A stretch of DNA of 64,000 bases from Spirogloea muscicola (lineage: Eukaryota; Streptophyta; Zygnematophyceae; Spirogloeales; Spirogloeaceae), in NCBI GenBank assembly GCA_009602725.1, contig WELB01000040.1, positions 444,565-508,564 of the forward strand, in the 5' to 3' direction. The position numbers and the translations under genes were made by a program. Below the pieces are notes generated by a model. The model had not been told where the DNA came from. It did no database searches and worked only from the letters and a program-made list of their open reading frames with translations. Shown piece by piece: positions 1-11,353 of this stretch (its first letter is position 1; the number at the start of each line of letters is the position of its first letter).

Positions 1-112
1 TGTACATGTAGAAGTACAGGCGTATTTCATCAGAGACTCGGCATTAGTAACTGCTCGGACCCTGAGACAGCAGAAATCTGACGGGTCGATGTCCTGTGCC
101 TGCTCTCCTCAG

Positions 113-825
113 GCTCGCCCGGTAAAGATTACTGCATGGTGACGGACGAGAGGCTGCAGGTGAATATGCACCTGGACGGCCGTGTCGAGGGTCCCAACAC
201 GTACTCGTGGATCAAGCAGCTCGGTGTGCTGTCCGACGGCCACAGTGTCATCCTGGCGGCGCGAGGTGGCGCCGAGCCCGAGCGCGGCGCAGGCTACATG
301 CACTCCATCCACGTCGACGGCCGCGCCGTGCGCCTCGCCGAGGGCGAGCGGTTCTTGACTCGCGACGCAGCATTGGCGCTCACCTTCCTCGGCCACGGCC
401 TGGACGGCGATGACGATGTGGACCGCTATGAGCTCTCCATCTTGGGCGTTGCTGCGTTGGTGCTCAAGCTGCGGCCCGAGGTCCCTGAGCTGCGCACCGA
501 GGCAGACGCGTACGTACACTTCTCCGTGGACATGGTGTCCGCCATGGGCCTGTCGTCCAACCCTCACGGCGTGCTCGGTCAGACATTCCGTGCGGACCAA
601 AAGGACCGCCACTTTGCGTACGTGCGTGAGTGGAGCCCGCTGCTCCAGGTCTGGCAGGTCGCTGGCCCGGATGGCGACGGTTACCTCGACGGTGCTCCCG
701 AGGACTACCTCACCTCTGGCCTCCTCGCCAGCGACTGCAAGTTTTCGCGATTCGGCGAGACCGCCGCCCACCGCGCTGGCAAGCATGCCAATGGCTTCTC
801 CCGCAAGATGCTCATCTCGCTCTGA
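113..825 (+). CDS. Root-cap domain secreted protein, 3' exon only (partial)
   Basis: This is the terminal exon of a gene whose first exon lies before the window. A 3' splice site (ctcctcag) ends at 112 and the exon reads GSPGKDYCMVTDERL onward to a TGA at 825. The product matches the plant root-cap / LEA-like family: the block TDERLQVNMHLDGR, then TYSWIKQLGVL, VLGQTFRADQK and a C-terminal LLASDCKFSRF are family landmarks. The exon is 713 nt, exactly the length of the second exon in the two paralogues at 2145-3608 and 17069-18557, so the missing upstream exon probably encodes a signal peptide plus Ole e 1 domain as in those genes. Family members are extracellular, and their biochemical role is not established. 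The DNA is nearly identical to the paralogues in its first ~300 nt and clearly more diverged afterwards. Confidence 0.88.
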
Positions 826-2144
826 CGAGATTAGCCACTTTTGATGGCGCTGCACGCCTGCTAGGCTGTTCACATTGCCAGAATGCCGCCCAGTAGCCTC
901 GCGCGGACCGGAGCACAGTGCCCGCCTGCACCGTCCTCCTGTCAGCGTCTGGCTACAGCTGCACTTATTTAGTGTAGACTTAAGTGGTGTATGAGTGATT
1001 CTTTGTGTCTTGATGTGAGCTCCCTTAGGCCCAGTAGCGCCATTGGATCAAACACCTTCTGGCTGCTGGAGGTCCGCCATTGCATTCTGATGCCTTCACA
1101 ATCAGTCACCTGTGCTGCCAGCCTTGTCCTTTGGGACCCAGGTCTCATCCCTGTGTCGAGGTAGGATGTGCCATCGCCCATCTCGGCCCCAACGTTTTCT
1201 GGTTCAAACCTCCTCTGCCCAAGGGTCTTCATGGTATTTTACATCGAAGTCGTACATTTCATCTGGGTAGCTCAGTGTTGTCATGTTTGTTGTCTAAGAG
1301 TTGAAGCAGGCTAAGACTTGCAGGTTGAGATGGTAATGTCGTACCCCACCCCCCCTTGTACCCCACCCCCCCCTTCAAGCTTCAAGCTCAGAGGCTGCAG
1401 ATTCTTGTCAGCTCGTCTGCAGAAGATTGGTGTTGATGAGATATAATAGGAGAGCACTTATGAGGCAGTCGTATCCAGGAGGACAAAGTAGTAGAGAGTC
1501 CTTCAAGACATGAGCAAGCTGGCTTTGGTCGATGTAAGCATGGTAGCAATGCAAGCAGTCCGAAGCATATTCATCCTGCTGGACCCCACTGTCACCGTCT
1601 CCGAAGCAACTCCAAGCCAAGTCTCCGTTGGCAGTATCATAAGCTATCACGGCCATGGTGTTACGACCCTGAACCCTTGAGCCTGCTTCCTCCGGCTACA
1701 CGGGTTAAAGGGTCGAGAAGCTGGGCGAGGTCCTGCGCCCGCCCATCTTGCCCAGAACGTGCCGCCCCGAACAGACGCCGGGCAGGCACATGCGGCGGGG
1801 CCTGGCCCCGGGCAAAGCCAGCAGAGCCAGGGGCTCTGGCATGGCGGCACGTGCAAGAGCCGGATCTTGGTGGCGCGTCGTCTTGCGGGAGCGGGTCGAG
1901 CCAGGCCGCGGTGCAGGACGGCGGCCCCGTCCATGCTGCCCGCAGGGCGCTGTGCGCGCCTGGCCAGGCGCCCTTGGCGCAGCAGGCAGGGGGCCAGGGG
2001 GCAGGCGGGGGCCCGGCGGCCTAGAAAAGGGCGCCAAACCCCCCCTCTCCCAGCTCCCATCGACCAGCAGCTGCCCGTCCCGGTAGCCCGGCCAGGCCAG
2101 CCCAGCCCGGCCCAGCTCGCGCGCTACCTTCTCAGCCCGCCCCC
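826..2144. other. Intergenic region between tandem root-cap genes
   Basis: No convincing gene is seen. It holds the 3' flank of the first root-cap gene and, from about 1680, a strongly GC-rich stretch that should contain the promoter and 5' UTR of the next gene. A short direct repeat of GTACCCCACCCCCCC occurs twice near 1342-1373. The open frames in the GC-rich part lack family similarity and have arginine/alanine/proline-rich shadow composition. Confidence 0.6.
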
Positions 2145-3608
2145 ATGGCCGCCGCCGCGCCGCTGCTGCTGGCCGCGGCGCTGGCGCTGGCGCTGGTCGC
2201 CGCGCCCGCCGCCGCGACCTGGTACGGCTCCGGCGTCGTCTTCTGCAACACCTGCTGGACGGGCACGTACAACGCCAGCCAGGGCGACGCCTACGTCAAG
2301 GGCGCCACGGTGCAGTCCTACTGCCTCGTCGACGGCGCCAAGACCGCCACCACTTACACCGCCACCACGGATGGCAATGGCTACTTCGAGGTCCTCTTCG
2401 ACTTCCTGGCACCGTTCCTGCCCAAGTTCCAGGGCTGCTTCGTCAAGCTGGTGTCCGCGCCCTCCGGCTCGTCCTGCTCCGTCATAGGCTCGTGCAGCAA
2501 CGGCGACACGGGCAACACGATCCAGGACTCCAACGGCAACTGCAACAAGGAGCAGCAGTACAGCGTCGGGCCCTTCTGCCTTAAGCCCCCAGCGCTCGAT
2601 ACCACCAAGTGCAAGGGTGCCAGCGTCAAGGGCGACCCCCACTTTACTGGCGCCGACTCCGTTGCTTTCGACTTTACCGGTGAGAGCTACTCACTGCCCT
2701 CTCTTTCTGCAGTGCTGCATTGTGGCGTTCGCTCGGCCTGTCATTTAGTGGCAGTAGTGCGGCATGTGTGCATACACATCCATGGAGACGTACAGAAAAT
2801 GCTTCACTTGCTGAGACTACATTTCATGCCTGCACGGACCATGTGGTCAAATTAAGCCTCTGACTGGTTGCCCTGTCCTGCTTACTCTCCTGCAGGGACG
2901 CCTGGCAATGACTACTGCATGGTGACGGACGAGAGGCTGCAGGTGAATATGCACCTGGACGGCCGTGTCGAGGGCCCCAACACGTACTCGTGGATCAAGC
3001 AGCTCGGTGTGCTGTCCGACGGCCACAGTGTCGTCCTGGCGGCGCGAGGCGGCGCCGAGCCCGAGCGCGGCGCAGGCTACATGCACTCCATCCACGTTGA
3101 CGGCCGTGCCGTGCGCCTCGCCGAGGGCGAGCGCTTCGTGACTCGCGACGCAGCATTGGCGCTCACCTTCCTCGGCCACGGCCTAGACGGCGATGACGAT
3201 GTGGACCGCTATGAGCTCTCCGTCGTGGGCGTCGCGGATCTGGTGCTCAAACTGCGGCCCGAGGTCCCCGACCTGCGCACTGACGTGGACGCGTATGTGC
3301 ACTTCTCTGTGAACATGGTGTCTGCCGTTGGACTGTCATCCAACCCCCACGGCGTGCTTGGCCAGACATTCCGGGCAAACCAGAAGGACCGCCACTTTGC
3401 ATATGTGCGCGAGTGGAGCCCGCTGCTCCAGGTCTGGCAAGTCGCCGGCCCCAATGGCAACGGCTACCTCGACGGTGTTCCTGAGGACTACTCCACCTCC
3501 GATCTCCTTGCTGTCGACTGCAAGTTCTCGCGCTTCGGAGCTGCCAAAGCTGCTACCCACCACGCTGGCCAGCATGCCACTGTGACCTCTCGCAAGATGC
3601 TCGTCTAA
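2145..3608 (+). CDS. Secreted Ole e 1-like / root-cap domain protein
   Basis: Two exons, 2145-2679 and 2896-3608, separated by a phase-1 GT-AG intron. Together they encode 415 aa. Residues 1 to about 24 form a classic Ala/Leu-rich signal peptide ending AAPAAATWYG. A Pollen Ole e 1-type domain follows (about 25-130), with paired cysteines in VVFCNTCWTG, the GDAYVKGATVQSYC strand, a TTDGNGYFEV turn and CFVKLVSAPSGSSC. The C-terminal part is the root-cap domain. It opens with CKGASVKGDPHFTGAD and FDFTGTPGNDYCMVTD, which resembles the start of von Willebrand D-type modules, and ends in LLAVDCKFSRF. The protein is therefore expected in the apoplast or wall. It lies head-to-tail with the copy ending at 825 and is paralogous to the inverted copy at 17069-18557. 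Start choice: the ATG directly begins the signal peptide. Confidence 0.93.
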
Positions 3609-4916
3609 GTTGCATTGACTTGGCCGTGCGCCAACCGACTCACTCGAAAAGTGCAAAGCCCATGGTATGCATCTTGTCAAGCAAGCTGCCCACCTGCTTC
3701 CTAGCAGCCCGTTGCTGACCGGAGCACAGCGACGGGTAGCACTGTTCTCCCATCACCATCCAGCTGCAGTAGCACGCAAAGTGAAACTTATTTGCCATTG
3801 CCATAGGCAGTGTACTGACTCTGTCGACTTCTGATTACGCACCTCTTTAGAAGGGCTGTGCTATTACAACATCTCGCTACCTAGCGCTCTGTATCATACT
3901 CGATGAACAGTACGCCATCTGCACTGCAGGCCTCGGTTTTTGTGTATGCCCTCCCCAAAAACGATTTCCGTGTAATTTTCATGTCATCATACTTTACCAC
4001 ATTCTATGTGGCCATTTTGTCCGCCATTGTATGGAAGCCTCTTCCTGGAATTTCCTGGTACAAGGTCGGATGTCAGTGAGCACAAGAACTTGTGGTCTGC
4101 ACACATGTACATCAACCCTGTCCGGGTCCATGGATAGACTCTGTCGTGGATACTCAACAACGTAGGATACGTAAGAACCTCATTCCCCTTCATTTCAGCA
4201 AAAGTCAATCCACCACACCAAGAGTGGCAAGGCCCTTTCCATGGACGACATCCTCCGAGGTTTAGGATGCAGATGCAGAGGAGCCGTGACTGGTGGAGTG
4301 GGAGCAAGGTTTCTGCTGTTTGACCAGCTCAAACAGCAAGGGTCACTGTTGGGGGCTCGTCAAAGCTGCTTGTAGCGGCAGAACGCCACATCCTCCACCA
4401 CCTTACCCTGGTGAACGGAACGCTGTACTTTTGGGGAAGGAAGGAGGGCCCCGCTCGTGGATAAGCACCTGAGATATCGCAAAGGCTGCAGAAGCTGCTC
4501 ACTGCGCTGTATTTGTGACAGTGTCACACATCGGAACATCAATGCCGTGGAAAAATGCTCTAGACAGACGCTTGGATAGGGTTGCCATCACTGGGCGGGC
4601 CCAACCGAGATCTATGATGCGAGACAGCGTGGAGCTGCCGCAGGATGTGGCGCAGTATAACACATTGTTAAGCCTTGCGTTACTGGTGGACCGTTATTGG
4701 GAAGCCGTTACTGAGCGACCGCTAGTGGGGGTTCTGAGGAATGCTTGGAGAATGCGAAGGAGGGAACTCTCCTTGACGAAAGGATGCCATGAGAGACTCA
4801 TTCTGTCATGTTACATACTTGACGTATGAATTTGAATTGACAGATTCCCGGAGACTAGGCATTCCACCAGGCGGACAATCCACGTCTGCTTCTTCAAGCG
4901 GAGAAAAGCGCGGCCA
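3609..4916. other. Intergenic, no feature recognised
   Basis: 3' flank of the second root-cap gene followed by DNA with only short, interrupted frames on both strands. I see no conserved protein block, RNA gene or repeat here. Confidence 0.5.
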
Positions 4917-4967
4917 ATTTGACTGGTGGCTGTGAGAGGCCACAGCCCAAAGGAATGGACAAAAAGT
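4917..4967 (-). repeat. Hairpin repeat copy
   Basis: One copy of the dispersed hairpin family: GTGGCTGTGAGAGGCCACAG followed by CCCAAAGGAATGGACAA. On the minus strand it reads in the orientation CCATTCCTTTGGGCTG...CAGCC used in my description of the family. Confidence 0.7.
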
Positions 4968-5339
4968 AAACAGCGTGCAATCACAGCCATCGCCCTCTAC
5001 TGGAAGAGTCTTTCTTCTTTGGAATAGCTCTTCAACTCTTCTGCTAGTGGTCGGTGACATTCACGCTCATTGAGCTAAGCCAGTTATACTGAAGCTATTG
5101 TGGCCGTTGACAGGGTTAATGAGGAGCCGTCCACATTAAGAGCAATGCAATGATATGCAGTCCGTGATCAGTCTCATTTGGGTCCAGTCCAGGTCTACTC
5201 AATCTCAGTCCATACATAGTCAACATCAGTGCAGATCAACTCTAGCCCGATCCACATCTAGGAAGAGCAGTCGCAAATGTGAGTCCCGAATTGTCAAAGA
5301 GCTCACTTCACATCCGCTGTGACCTCACTGCGCGGCCAG

Positions 5340-5760
5340 CAGCAGACAAATAGCTCTTCCAAGGTGACGGGAATGGCTTTGAGAGGCCAACCCAAAGAAA
5401 TGCATGCTTTCACCTGCGTGCTGACCGTGCTCTCGCGGCGGCCTCTGGCTTTCGTCATGGGAATTGTTTCCCGACATCTAGTCTTTCGGATCTGAGTCGT
5501 AGCTATTGAGTGGTTCAGCCTCTCCCAGTTCTGAGATAGAGAAGTGGCTCTCCCAATGGGGCAAGGGCTATGAGAAGCCAGCCCGAATAGAACAGAAGAG
5601 AGGGCTCGCCCATTGAGAACATGGGCTGGAAAAGCCAGCCCAAAAACGAAGGAACAAAGCAAAACATAGCGCTTTTGGCCCCTTCGTTTGTTGGCCCCTT
5701 CGAACTTTGTCAAATCTTTTTTCTAAGCTGGCTTCTCATAGCCCTTGCCCTTTAGGAGGC
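5340..5760. repeat. Cluster of hairpin repeats
   Basis: Four copies or fragments in about 400 nt: 5370-5405, 5563-5595 (GGGCTATGAGAAGCCAGCCC), 5616-5650 (GGGCTGGAAAAGCCAGCCC, nearly a perfect inverted repeat) and 5728-5757 in the opposite orientation (GGCTTCTCATAGCCCTTGCC). The last one lies immediately before the retrotransposon-derived reading frame that starts at 5745. Confidence 0.75.
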
Positions 5761-6720
5761 TGCCAGAGATTCACAACAAGCCAAGGAGCCTGGCAAGACG
5801 TACTTCCCTCGCCACACCTGGAGCCACAGACTGGATCACCTCACACGCCGTGGCCAGCGCCTTCAGCATCAGCTCCGAGGCCTTTCGGACGTTGCTTCCA
5901 CTCTTCCTCGGCCTCCCACCTAACTGCCTGATTGGGGTGCGCCAGTGTGAGTGCGGCTTCCGTGCAGAGAGTGCTGAGCTCGCCACTCACATGCTGCGAT
6001 GCCCCACTGGACCAGAAGTGGTGGGCATCCACAACCTCCTCCGTGATCCTCTGGCGGGTTTGATGCGCGACGCCGGGTACCGTGCGGTCGTGGAAGTGAA
6101 CAAGATCATGCCTATCACCACGGATTTCCAGGGACGTCATCATCGCCGCACACTTGACATTGTGGGCGTGCAACCTGGTGGAGGACCAAGGGCTTTGGTC
6201 GATATTGTGGTTACGGAGGCCTATCAAAGTCCAGCATCGACACACATCGCTGGCCACGCAGTGGGCAGTGCTGAACAAAGAAAGTTGCAGCAATACTCCG
6301 ATTACTCCCGATGTGATCAGCTCTTGCCAGCGGCAATCGACATCTTTGGCTGCTTAGGTCCTCGTTTCCTTACTCTCCTTCAAAACATAGCCAATCTAAG
6401 CTACACACGACATGCAGATGTGTTTCCGGCTGAGATGGGCTTGCCAGCTGCTCATCTGTCGTTGTTGCGACGACGAGTTTCGGCCTGTTTGCAGCGTGCT
6501 CAGGCAAAAGCTTTGCACCCCAAAGCTGGGCGAGCTCTAGTTGGTGGCAGAAGGGCTTCGTATCTGCCATCTAGTATCCAGGCATCGGTTAGCGACCTTT
6601 ATGTTTTGACCCGTGGTTACTGAGCGGGTCAATCTACTGTAGGTTATGTAGGTCTTAAGATGTGCTTGCCTTTGTACTTGGCCATTTGGCCTTCGTTTGT
6701 TTCAATTACACGAAATTCCC
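5745..6720 (+). mobile_element. 3' part of a non-LTR retrotransposon with restriction-like endonuclease (copy A)
   Basis: An uninterrupted 292-residue frame (5745-6623) looks like the C-terminus of a LINE-type polyprotein rather than a host gene. It contains a region with LFLGLPPNCL, a Cys/His knuckle CECGFRAES...HMLRCP, and then a probable PD-(D/E)XK restriction-like endonuclease: RTLDIVGVQPGG, ALVDIVVTEAY, a following EQRKLQQYSDY lysine/tyrosine motif and FGCLGPRF. No reverse transcriptase domain is present, so the copy is 5'-truncated. The 3' UTR runs through TGTGCTTGCCTTTGTACTTGGCC at about 6660-6690. A second copy sits at 34980-35700, and short tails occur near 16.6, 19.1, 23.3, 32.2 and 34.0 kb. 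Assignment rests on motif order; I could not run a profile search. Whether the initiating ATG is used is doubtful. Confidence 0.75.
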
Positions 6721-8375
6721 CCTTGCCCCCGTTGGGAGAGCCACTTTATTCAAAGGAATGGACAAGGTCTGAATGGCCCAAAAAGGGTCTGAAAGCATCT
6801 CGTCGCGGATTTGCTGGTCTAGCGGAGCTCCTGAGCTTGCCAAGTGGCAGATTGGGCAGGCGGAACCCGAGGAACGAACAAAACAGACATGGGCACCCAC
6901 TCGGATGGGCGCCCTTATCAGTAGTGGTAAGCGTCCACTCGCAGAGCCTACGGAGAATGGTTCGTGCTTTTGCAACAGCCGGCCCTTGCGGACATCTTTG
7001 GCTGGCTTGGTCAGCCCCTCTTCTTTCAGGGCGCGCCATTTCTTTCTCCGGCTCCTTCAGTCCATTCCTTTGGGCTGGCATCTCGCAGCCACCAGTCAAT
7101 CTGGCCGCATTCTCTTCTTTCTTCGCAAAAAGAGAGAAGAAGCTCGCCCATAGAGAAGAGTAGCTGGCAAAGCCAGCCCAAAAAGAATAGACAATGTCCA
7201 AAGCCAAAAGAAAAGAGGTGTCGAAAAAAGACTACACTACAAAACACGAGACGATGCAGAGGGAAGCTCAGTACCCGCGAGTGAGCAACATCAAGTCAGA
7301 GTAGCTCGCTGCAGGAGAATGAGTGTGTCTTAAGAGATGGAGTGCTTGTTGTTCTTCGTACTTCCCCTGGCCCCTCCTCGTCCTTTGTTCATTCTTTTCT
7401 GGGCTGGCTTTATCCAGCCCCACTCCTCAATGGGCGAGCCCTTCTCCTGTGTGGCCAAGAACAAAGGCAAGCACAGGGAAGGAGGCACTCCGCCAAGACC
7501 CAGAGGCAGCAGCCATAGCACGGCCTGCTCGCGAGTGGACGGCGTAGGCAAGGGAGCATTGGAACGAGACCGCCAGGCGCAAGAAGAAGTGGCACTCCCA
7601 ATGGGGGCAAGGGCTGTGATAGGCCAGCCCGAAAAGCATTGACAAGTTTTGAAGGGGCCAAACTACGAAGGGGCCAGAATCGTTATCTCAGAACTGGGGT
7701 AGGATGAACCACTTGCGGACCTTGTCCATTCCTTTGTGGGCTGGCCTTTCACAGCCATCGCTTTTACTAAAAGAGCTTAGTCTCCCTCTACTTATTCAGA
7801 CTTGCACTTACTGACTAGAAATTATTGAGAGCCCACTTGCTGACGTCTTGGAGCCTAGTATCCTGCTTACTCCAGAGAACAGCGCCTCCAAATTGACAGC
7901 GGTGGCTGTGAGAGGCCAGCCCAAAAGCGATTTTGCGCCATTCGGACCTTTCAGACCTTGTCCATTCCTTTGAGCTTTCACTGCCATTGCTGTCAAATTG
8001 GAAGAGCTGTTTTCTTCTGTTTTGCTGCTGACCTGACAGGCAAGCTCGTGCTACACACGCTGTGGACTGCCCACAGCGTGCCACACATGGGCAGTCCATT
8101 TGATCTGCCTTAACTTGGGCAGCCACTGATCCTGTCCTTGGATCTAAGCATTCTCAATAACTTCTAGATATTGATTTGTTGCAACAATATGTGCAGTATC
8201 TGAGTATGAAAATGTTAAAGCAGAGTGCTATTATGATGCTCAACTTGTCTCCTAAATTTGCACGACATAGTAAGCTCATCCAAAGAGGGCGAGGGCTGTG
8301 AAAAGGCAGCCTGAAGCCAGAAGGTAGTAAGCCCATCCAACGAGGGCGAGGGCTGTGAAAAGCCAGCCCAAACAA
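6721..8375. repeat. Dense nest of hairpin repeats and fragments
   Basis: Copies in both orientations at about 6745-6790, 7062-7115, 7150-7210, 7385-7440, 7590-7660, 7720-7765, 7890-7985 and a tandem pair at 8285-8305 / 8340-8372. Recognisable modules are CCATTCNTTTGGGCTGGC, CACAGCCNTCGCC and GACAAGGTCNGAAGGGGCC. The tandem pair is a duplication of about 60 nt beginning TAAGCYCATCCAA. Segment 7140-7310 recurs at 31705-31880. No host gene is visible; the open frames here are chance products of the repeats. Confidence 0.75.
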
Positions 8376-8869
8376 TGTGGAAAGAATCCGAAGGACCTGA
8401 TCGAATTACTGGCTACTAGTTGACGGAGTGCCGAGGCTACCCGTGCAGGTATACTAGCGGTTTTTAGGTGACCTTTATTCCAGGTACTTATTCAATCGTG
8501 TGTTGAAGCGCTTTTGGGCCCCTTCGGGCCTTATACTCTACGGTGTGCGTAGGAAGTGCGATTTCAACACAAACTAGCACTACAGATTATTGTGCCGTTT
8601 AGCGAACCCGCCGGTACCGTCTCCTCTCTGCAGGCATTGGGCGCTTGCACCGCCTCCCTGCTCGCCAGCGACCCGACCCCCCCTTGCTGATCTCGACCAG
8701 ACCAAGCGCCGCCCCAAAGCCCGTCTCTCCCCGATCTAGAGCCCTATCCGGACCCGCGGCAGCGCCTGAAGCGGTTCGCAGTTGTGGGCTGCCGTGCGGA
8801 GGGGCGCTGATCTGGCGCCTGAGTGAAACGGCTGCCGAGGCCCGGCTGGCTTGCGAGGGCAGGTCCGCC
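8376..8869. promoter_or_regulatory. Upstream region / 5' UTR of phosphomannose isomerase
   Basis: A GC-rich leader from about 8590 precedes the PMI start codon. The PMI frame is open upstream to 8645, which would add 75 residues, but the family's conserved N-terminus begins only at the ATG at 8870. I therefore treat 8645-8869 as leader. A plastid or other targeting extension is possible but not supported by composition I recognise. Confidence 0.4.
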
Positions 8870-11161
8870 ATGCTCCGGCTCCGATGCGTCGCACAGAACT
8901 ACGACTGGGGCCTGCTGGGGCCCCACAGCGCGGTGGCCAGCCTCTACGCTCTGGCCAGCCGAGAGCCTGCGAAGCCCGACAAGCCGTATGCGGAGCTGTG
9001 GATGGGCACGCACCCCAGCGGGCCCTCCGTCCTAATCCCATCAGAGGCGGCTGATGGCGGGGAGCCACAGCCTCTCAAGGCCTGGCTGGCAGCGCACCCA
9101 GAGGCCCTTGGCGACGGGGTGCGCGATCGATGGGGTGGCGATCTGCCCTTCCTCTTCAAGGTACCGGCACCAAACACACTGACAGCGCCACCCACCGGCG
9201 CCTGGCATGGCAGGATCGGTGAACGATCTTTTGACCGGATGGCCATGCCCAAATCATGGTCCACGAGCATTGCCATTGCCTGCACTACGCGTGCCAATCA
9301 ATGGTGCGCTGCGGTCGGGCTCGTCAGGCCATGGCCCCACAGAAAATGCAGCCAGCAAATCGGCAATGCTGAAGCGGCGGTGCTGCACGGCCCCTTTCTT
9401 GCAGGTCCTGTCTGTGGCGAAGGCGCTATCCATCCAGGCGCACCCCAACAAGGTGCTGGCAGAGCGTCTGCACGCTTCCCAACCACAGCACTACAAGGAC
9501 AACAACCACAAGCCGGAGATGGCGCTTGCCCTCACACCCTTCGAGGTGTTGTGCAGCTTCGTCTCCACTGAGGTATGGATACTTATAAGAAGTGCATTCC
9601 TCCCTGGGCACGTGCGCAAGCACAGGTGTGCAAAAGCAAGAGCAGAAACCCACGGGTTTTGTTGCAATACCTGCATATTGTACAAATCGTGACCAGAACC
9701 GTAACCTTCATTACTACCAGTCTGATCTAGCTTTGTGCCCTTATGGCGTCACAGGAGCTGAAGCGCAGTATCGAGACAGTGCCAGAGCTCCGCAAGGTGC
9801 TCGGGGAGAAGGCTTGTGACATGGTGATGAGCGGTCGCCCGTCAGAGAGAGATGCCCTGCGAGAGGCCTTCACGGTGCTCATGACCAGCGACAAACCAGC
9901 AGTGGAGGCCGCCCTTGCTGAGCTGGTTCCCCGCTTGACTGAGGTGCATGACAGGAAGCAGAGCCCACCCTTTATAGCCTGCGTGTAGGAGTCCTTCTGA
10001 CTATCCAGTCTGCAAAGTGTTCGGCCAAACGAATCTGAACCATCTTCCCCGGGCATCTGGCTCCTTTGGCACCTCTGTTGTCTTTGCTTTGATAATCATG
10101 AAGAGACCTCCCATTAAACAACGTGCTGCCCCACTTATCCAACAGTGAATCTGGTCTGCTCTACCTCGAAATCTGACTTTTCACAGATTGATCTTTCTTC
10201 TTAAGCAGAAAGCCGAGCGGACACCCAAGGAGGACCTCCTGTTGCGCCTTGAGCGCCAATACCCTGGTGATGTTGGCGTGCTGTCTGCGTGCTTCCTCAA
10301 CCACCTGATGCTGGAGCCCGGCACAGCTGTCTACCTCGCCGCCAATGAGCCGCATGCCTACCTCTCTGGCGAGTGCATTGAGTGCATGGCAGCATCTGAC
10401 AACGTCGTGCGTGCGGGCCTCACCCCCAAGTTCCGCGACACCGAGACGCTCTGCTCCATGCTGACATACAAGCAGGTAACTATTGTGACGTCCGAGTTCG
10501 TGACAGCATCATCCACTTGGCAGTAGTCGGATCCGGCACTGGTCATGAAAGTCATGGCCCTCCAATCATCAAGTACCTCCACACAATGTGCTAGGGGCTA
10601 CCCGAGATACTGCAGGGCGTCGTGCTCGACAAGTACACAAGCCGCTACACGCCACCGTTTGATGAATTCGAAGTTGACCGCATCACCATGCCTGTCGGCG
10701 AGTCATACAAGTTGGCTGCCTCCAGTGGCCCCTCCATCCTCCTCACCTTCCAGGTACGTAAGGAGATGCAGCCAGCACACCAGCATGCGACTAAGCTGTT
10801 GCGCGCCCAACATCAGCTGGAATTGCCTAGATGCCTGACTGGTCAAGCATTGAGCAGAACGAAAGCTACGCATGTGAGAACATCATTAGCAATCTATTGT
10901 CTAGCAAACCTCTAAACCTTAAATTCCAGCTAAGTCTCGTTTCAAGTGCGCTTGGTGCTGCAGGGCAAAGGTGCTGCCACTCAGGAGTGGGCTGGCGCGC
11001 AGAGTGTGAGCGGCCTGAAGAAGGGCGACATCCTGCTCGTGCCGGCGGGGGCCATACTGGAGCTCTCGGCAGTGGTGGAGGCTGATGGTGGAGGCGCCGC
11101 ACCGCCCGAGGACCCACTGCAATTGTATCGGGCGCTGGTCAACAGCCGGGCGCTGCAGTAG
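8870..11161 (+). CDS. PMI: Mannose-6-phosphate isomerase (type I)
   Basis: Six exons: 8870-9160, 9405-9572, 9755-9943, 10209-10475, 10595-10753, 10964-11161. All introns are phase 0 with GT-AG ends, and the product is 423 aa, close to plant PMI lengths. The enzyme interconverts fructose-6-phosphate and mannose-6-phosphate, feeding GDP-mannose for glycans, wall polymers and ascorbate. It is a cytosolic, zinc-dependent cupin enzyme. Visible landmarks are the N-terminal [12 protein letters not shown], the [13 protein letters not shown] block, [20 protein letters not shown] (zinc-site Gln/His around residues 108-110), the signature [32 protein letters not shown] and the substrate-site block [11 protein letters not shown]. 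The 3' end of exon 3 is the least certain junction; I chose the GAG|gtgcat donor because it joins in frame to [12 protein letters not shown] and no stop intervenes. Confidence 0.95.
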
Positions 11162-11353
11162 CGGCCCCGCAGCCCATCGGATGGGGCTTGTCATCACGTC
11201 CTCTGAAGCTAGCCCGCATTCACACTGAGCACGCCTGTGAGAGATCTCTGGACCAGTTTCGATCCTGTGCCTGACGAGTGGAAGTACTACACCTCCTGAC
11301 CTGCTGGCCATAAGGCCAACGCAGCGCCATGTCCGCCGCTACTTTCGTCGACC

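Noticed and set aside
109-873. Long minus-strand frames opposite the root-cap genes (also opposite 2847-3179 and 17498-17902)
   Set aside because: They are antisense shadows of GC-rich exons: the same antisense frame is open in all paralogues because of codon bias, and there is no family match.
1342-1373. C-rich direct repeat considered as a regulatory array
   Set aside because: Only two units of GTACCCCACCCCCCC with homopolymer C runs; more likely simple-sequence noise.
7026-7661. Short frames on both strands in the 7.0-7.7 kb repeat nest
   Set aside because: They consist of translated hairpin repeats in different frames (for example FWAGF/GWLCQ pieces) and recur wherever the repeat recurs.
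8645-8869. 75-residue N-terminal extension of phosphomannose isomerase
   Set aside because: The upstream frame is open, but the composition looks like GC-rich leader and the family N-terminus begins at the ATG at 8870.
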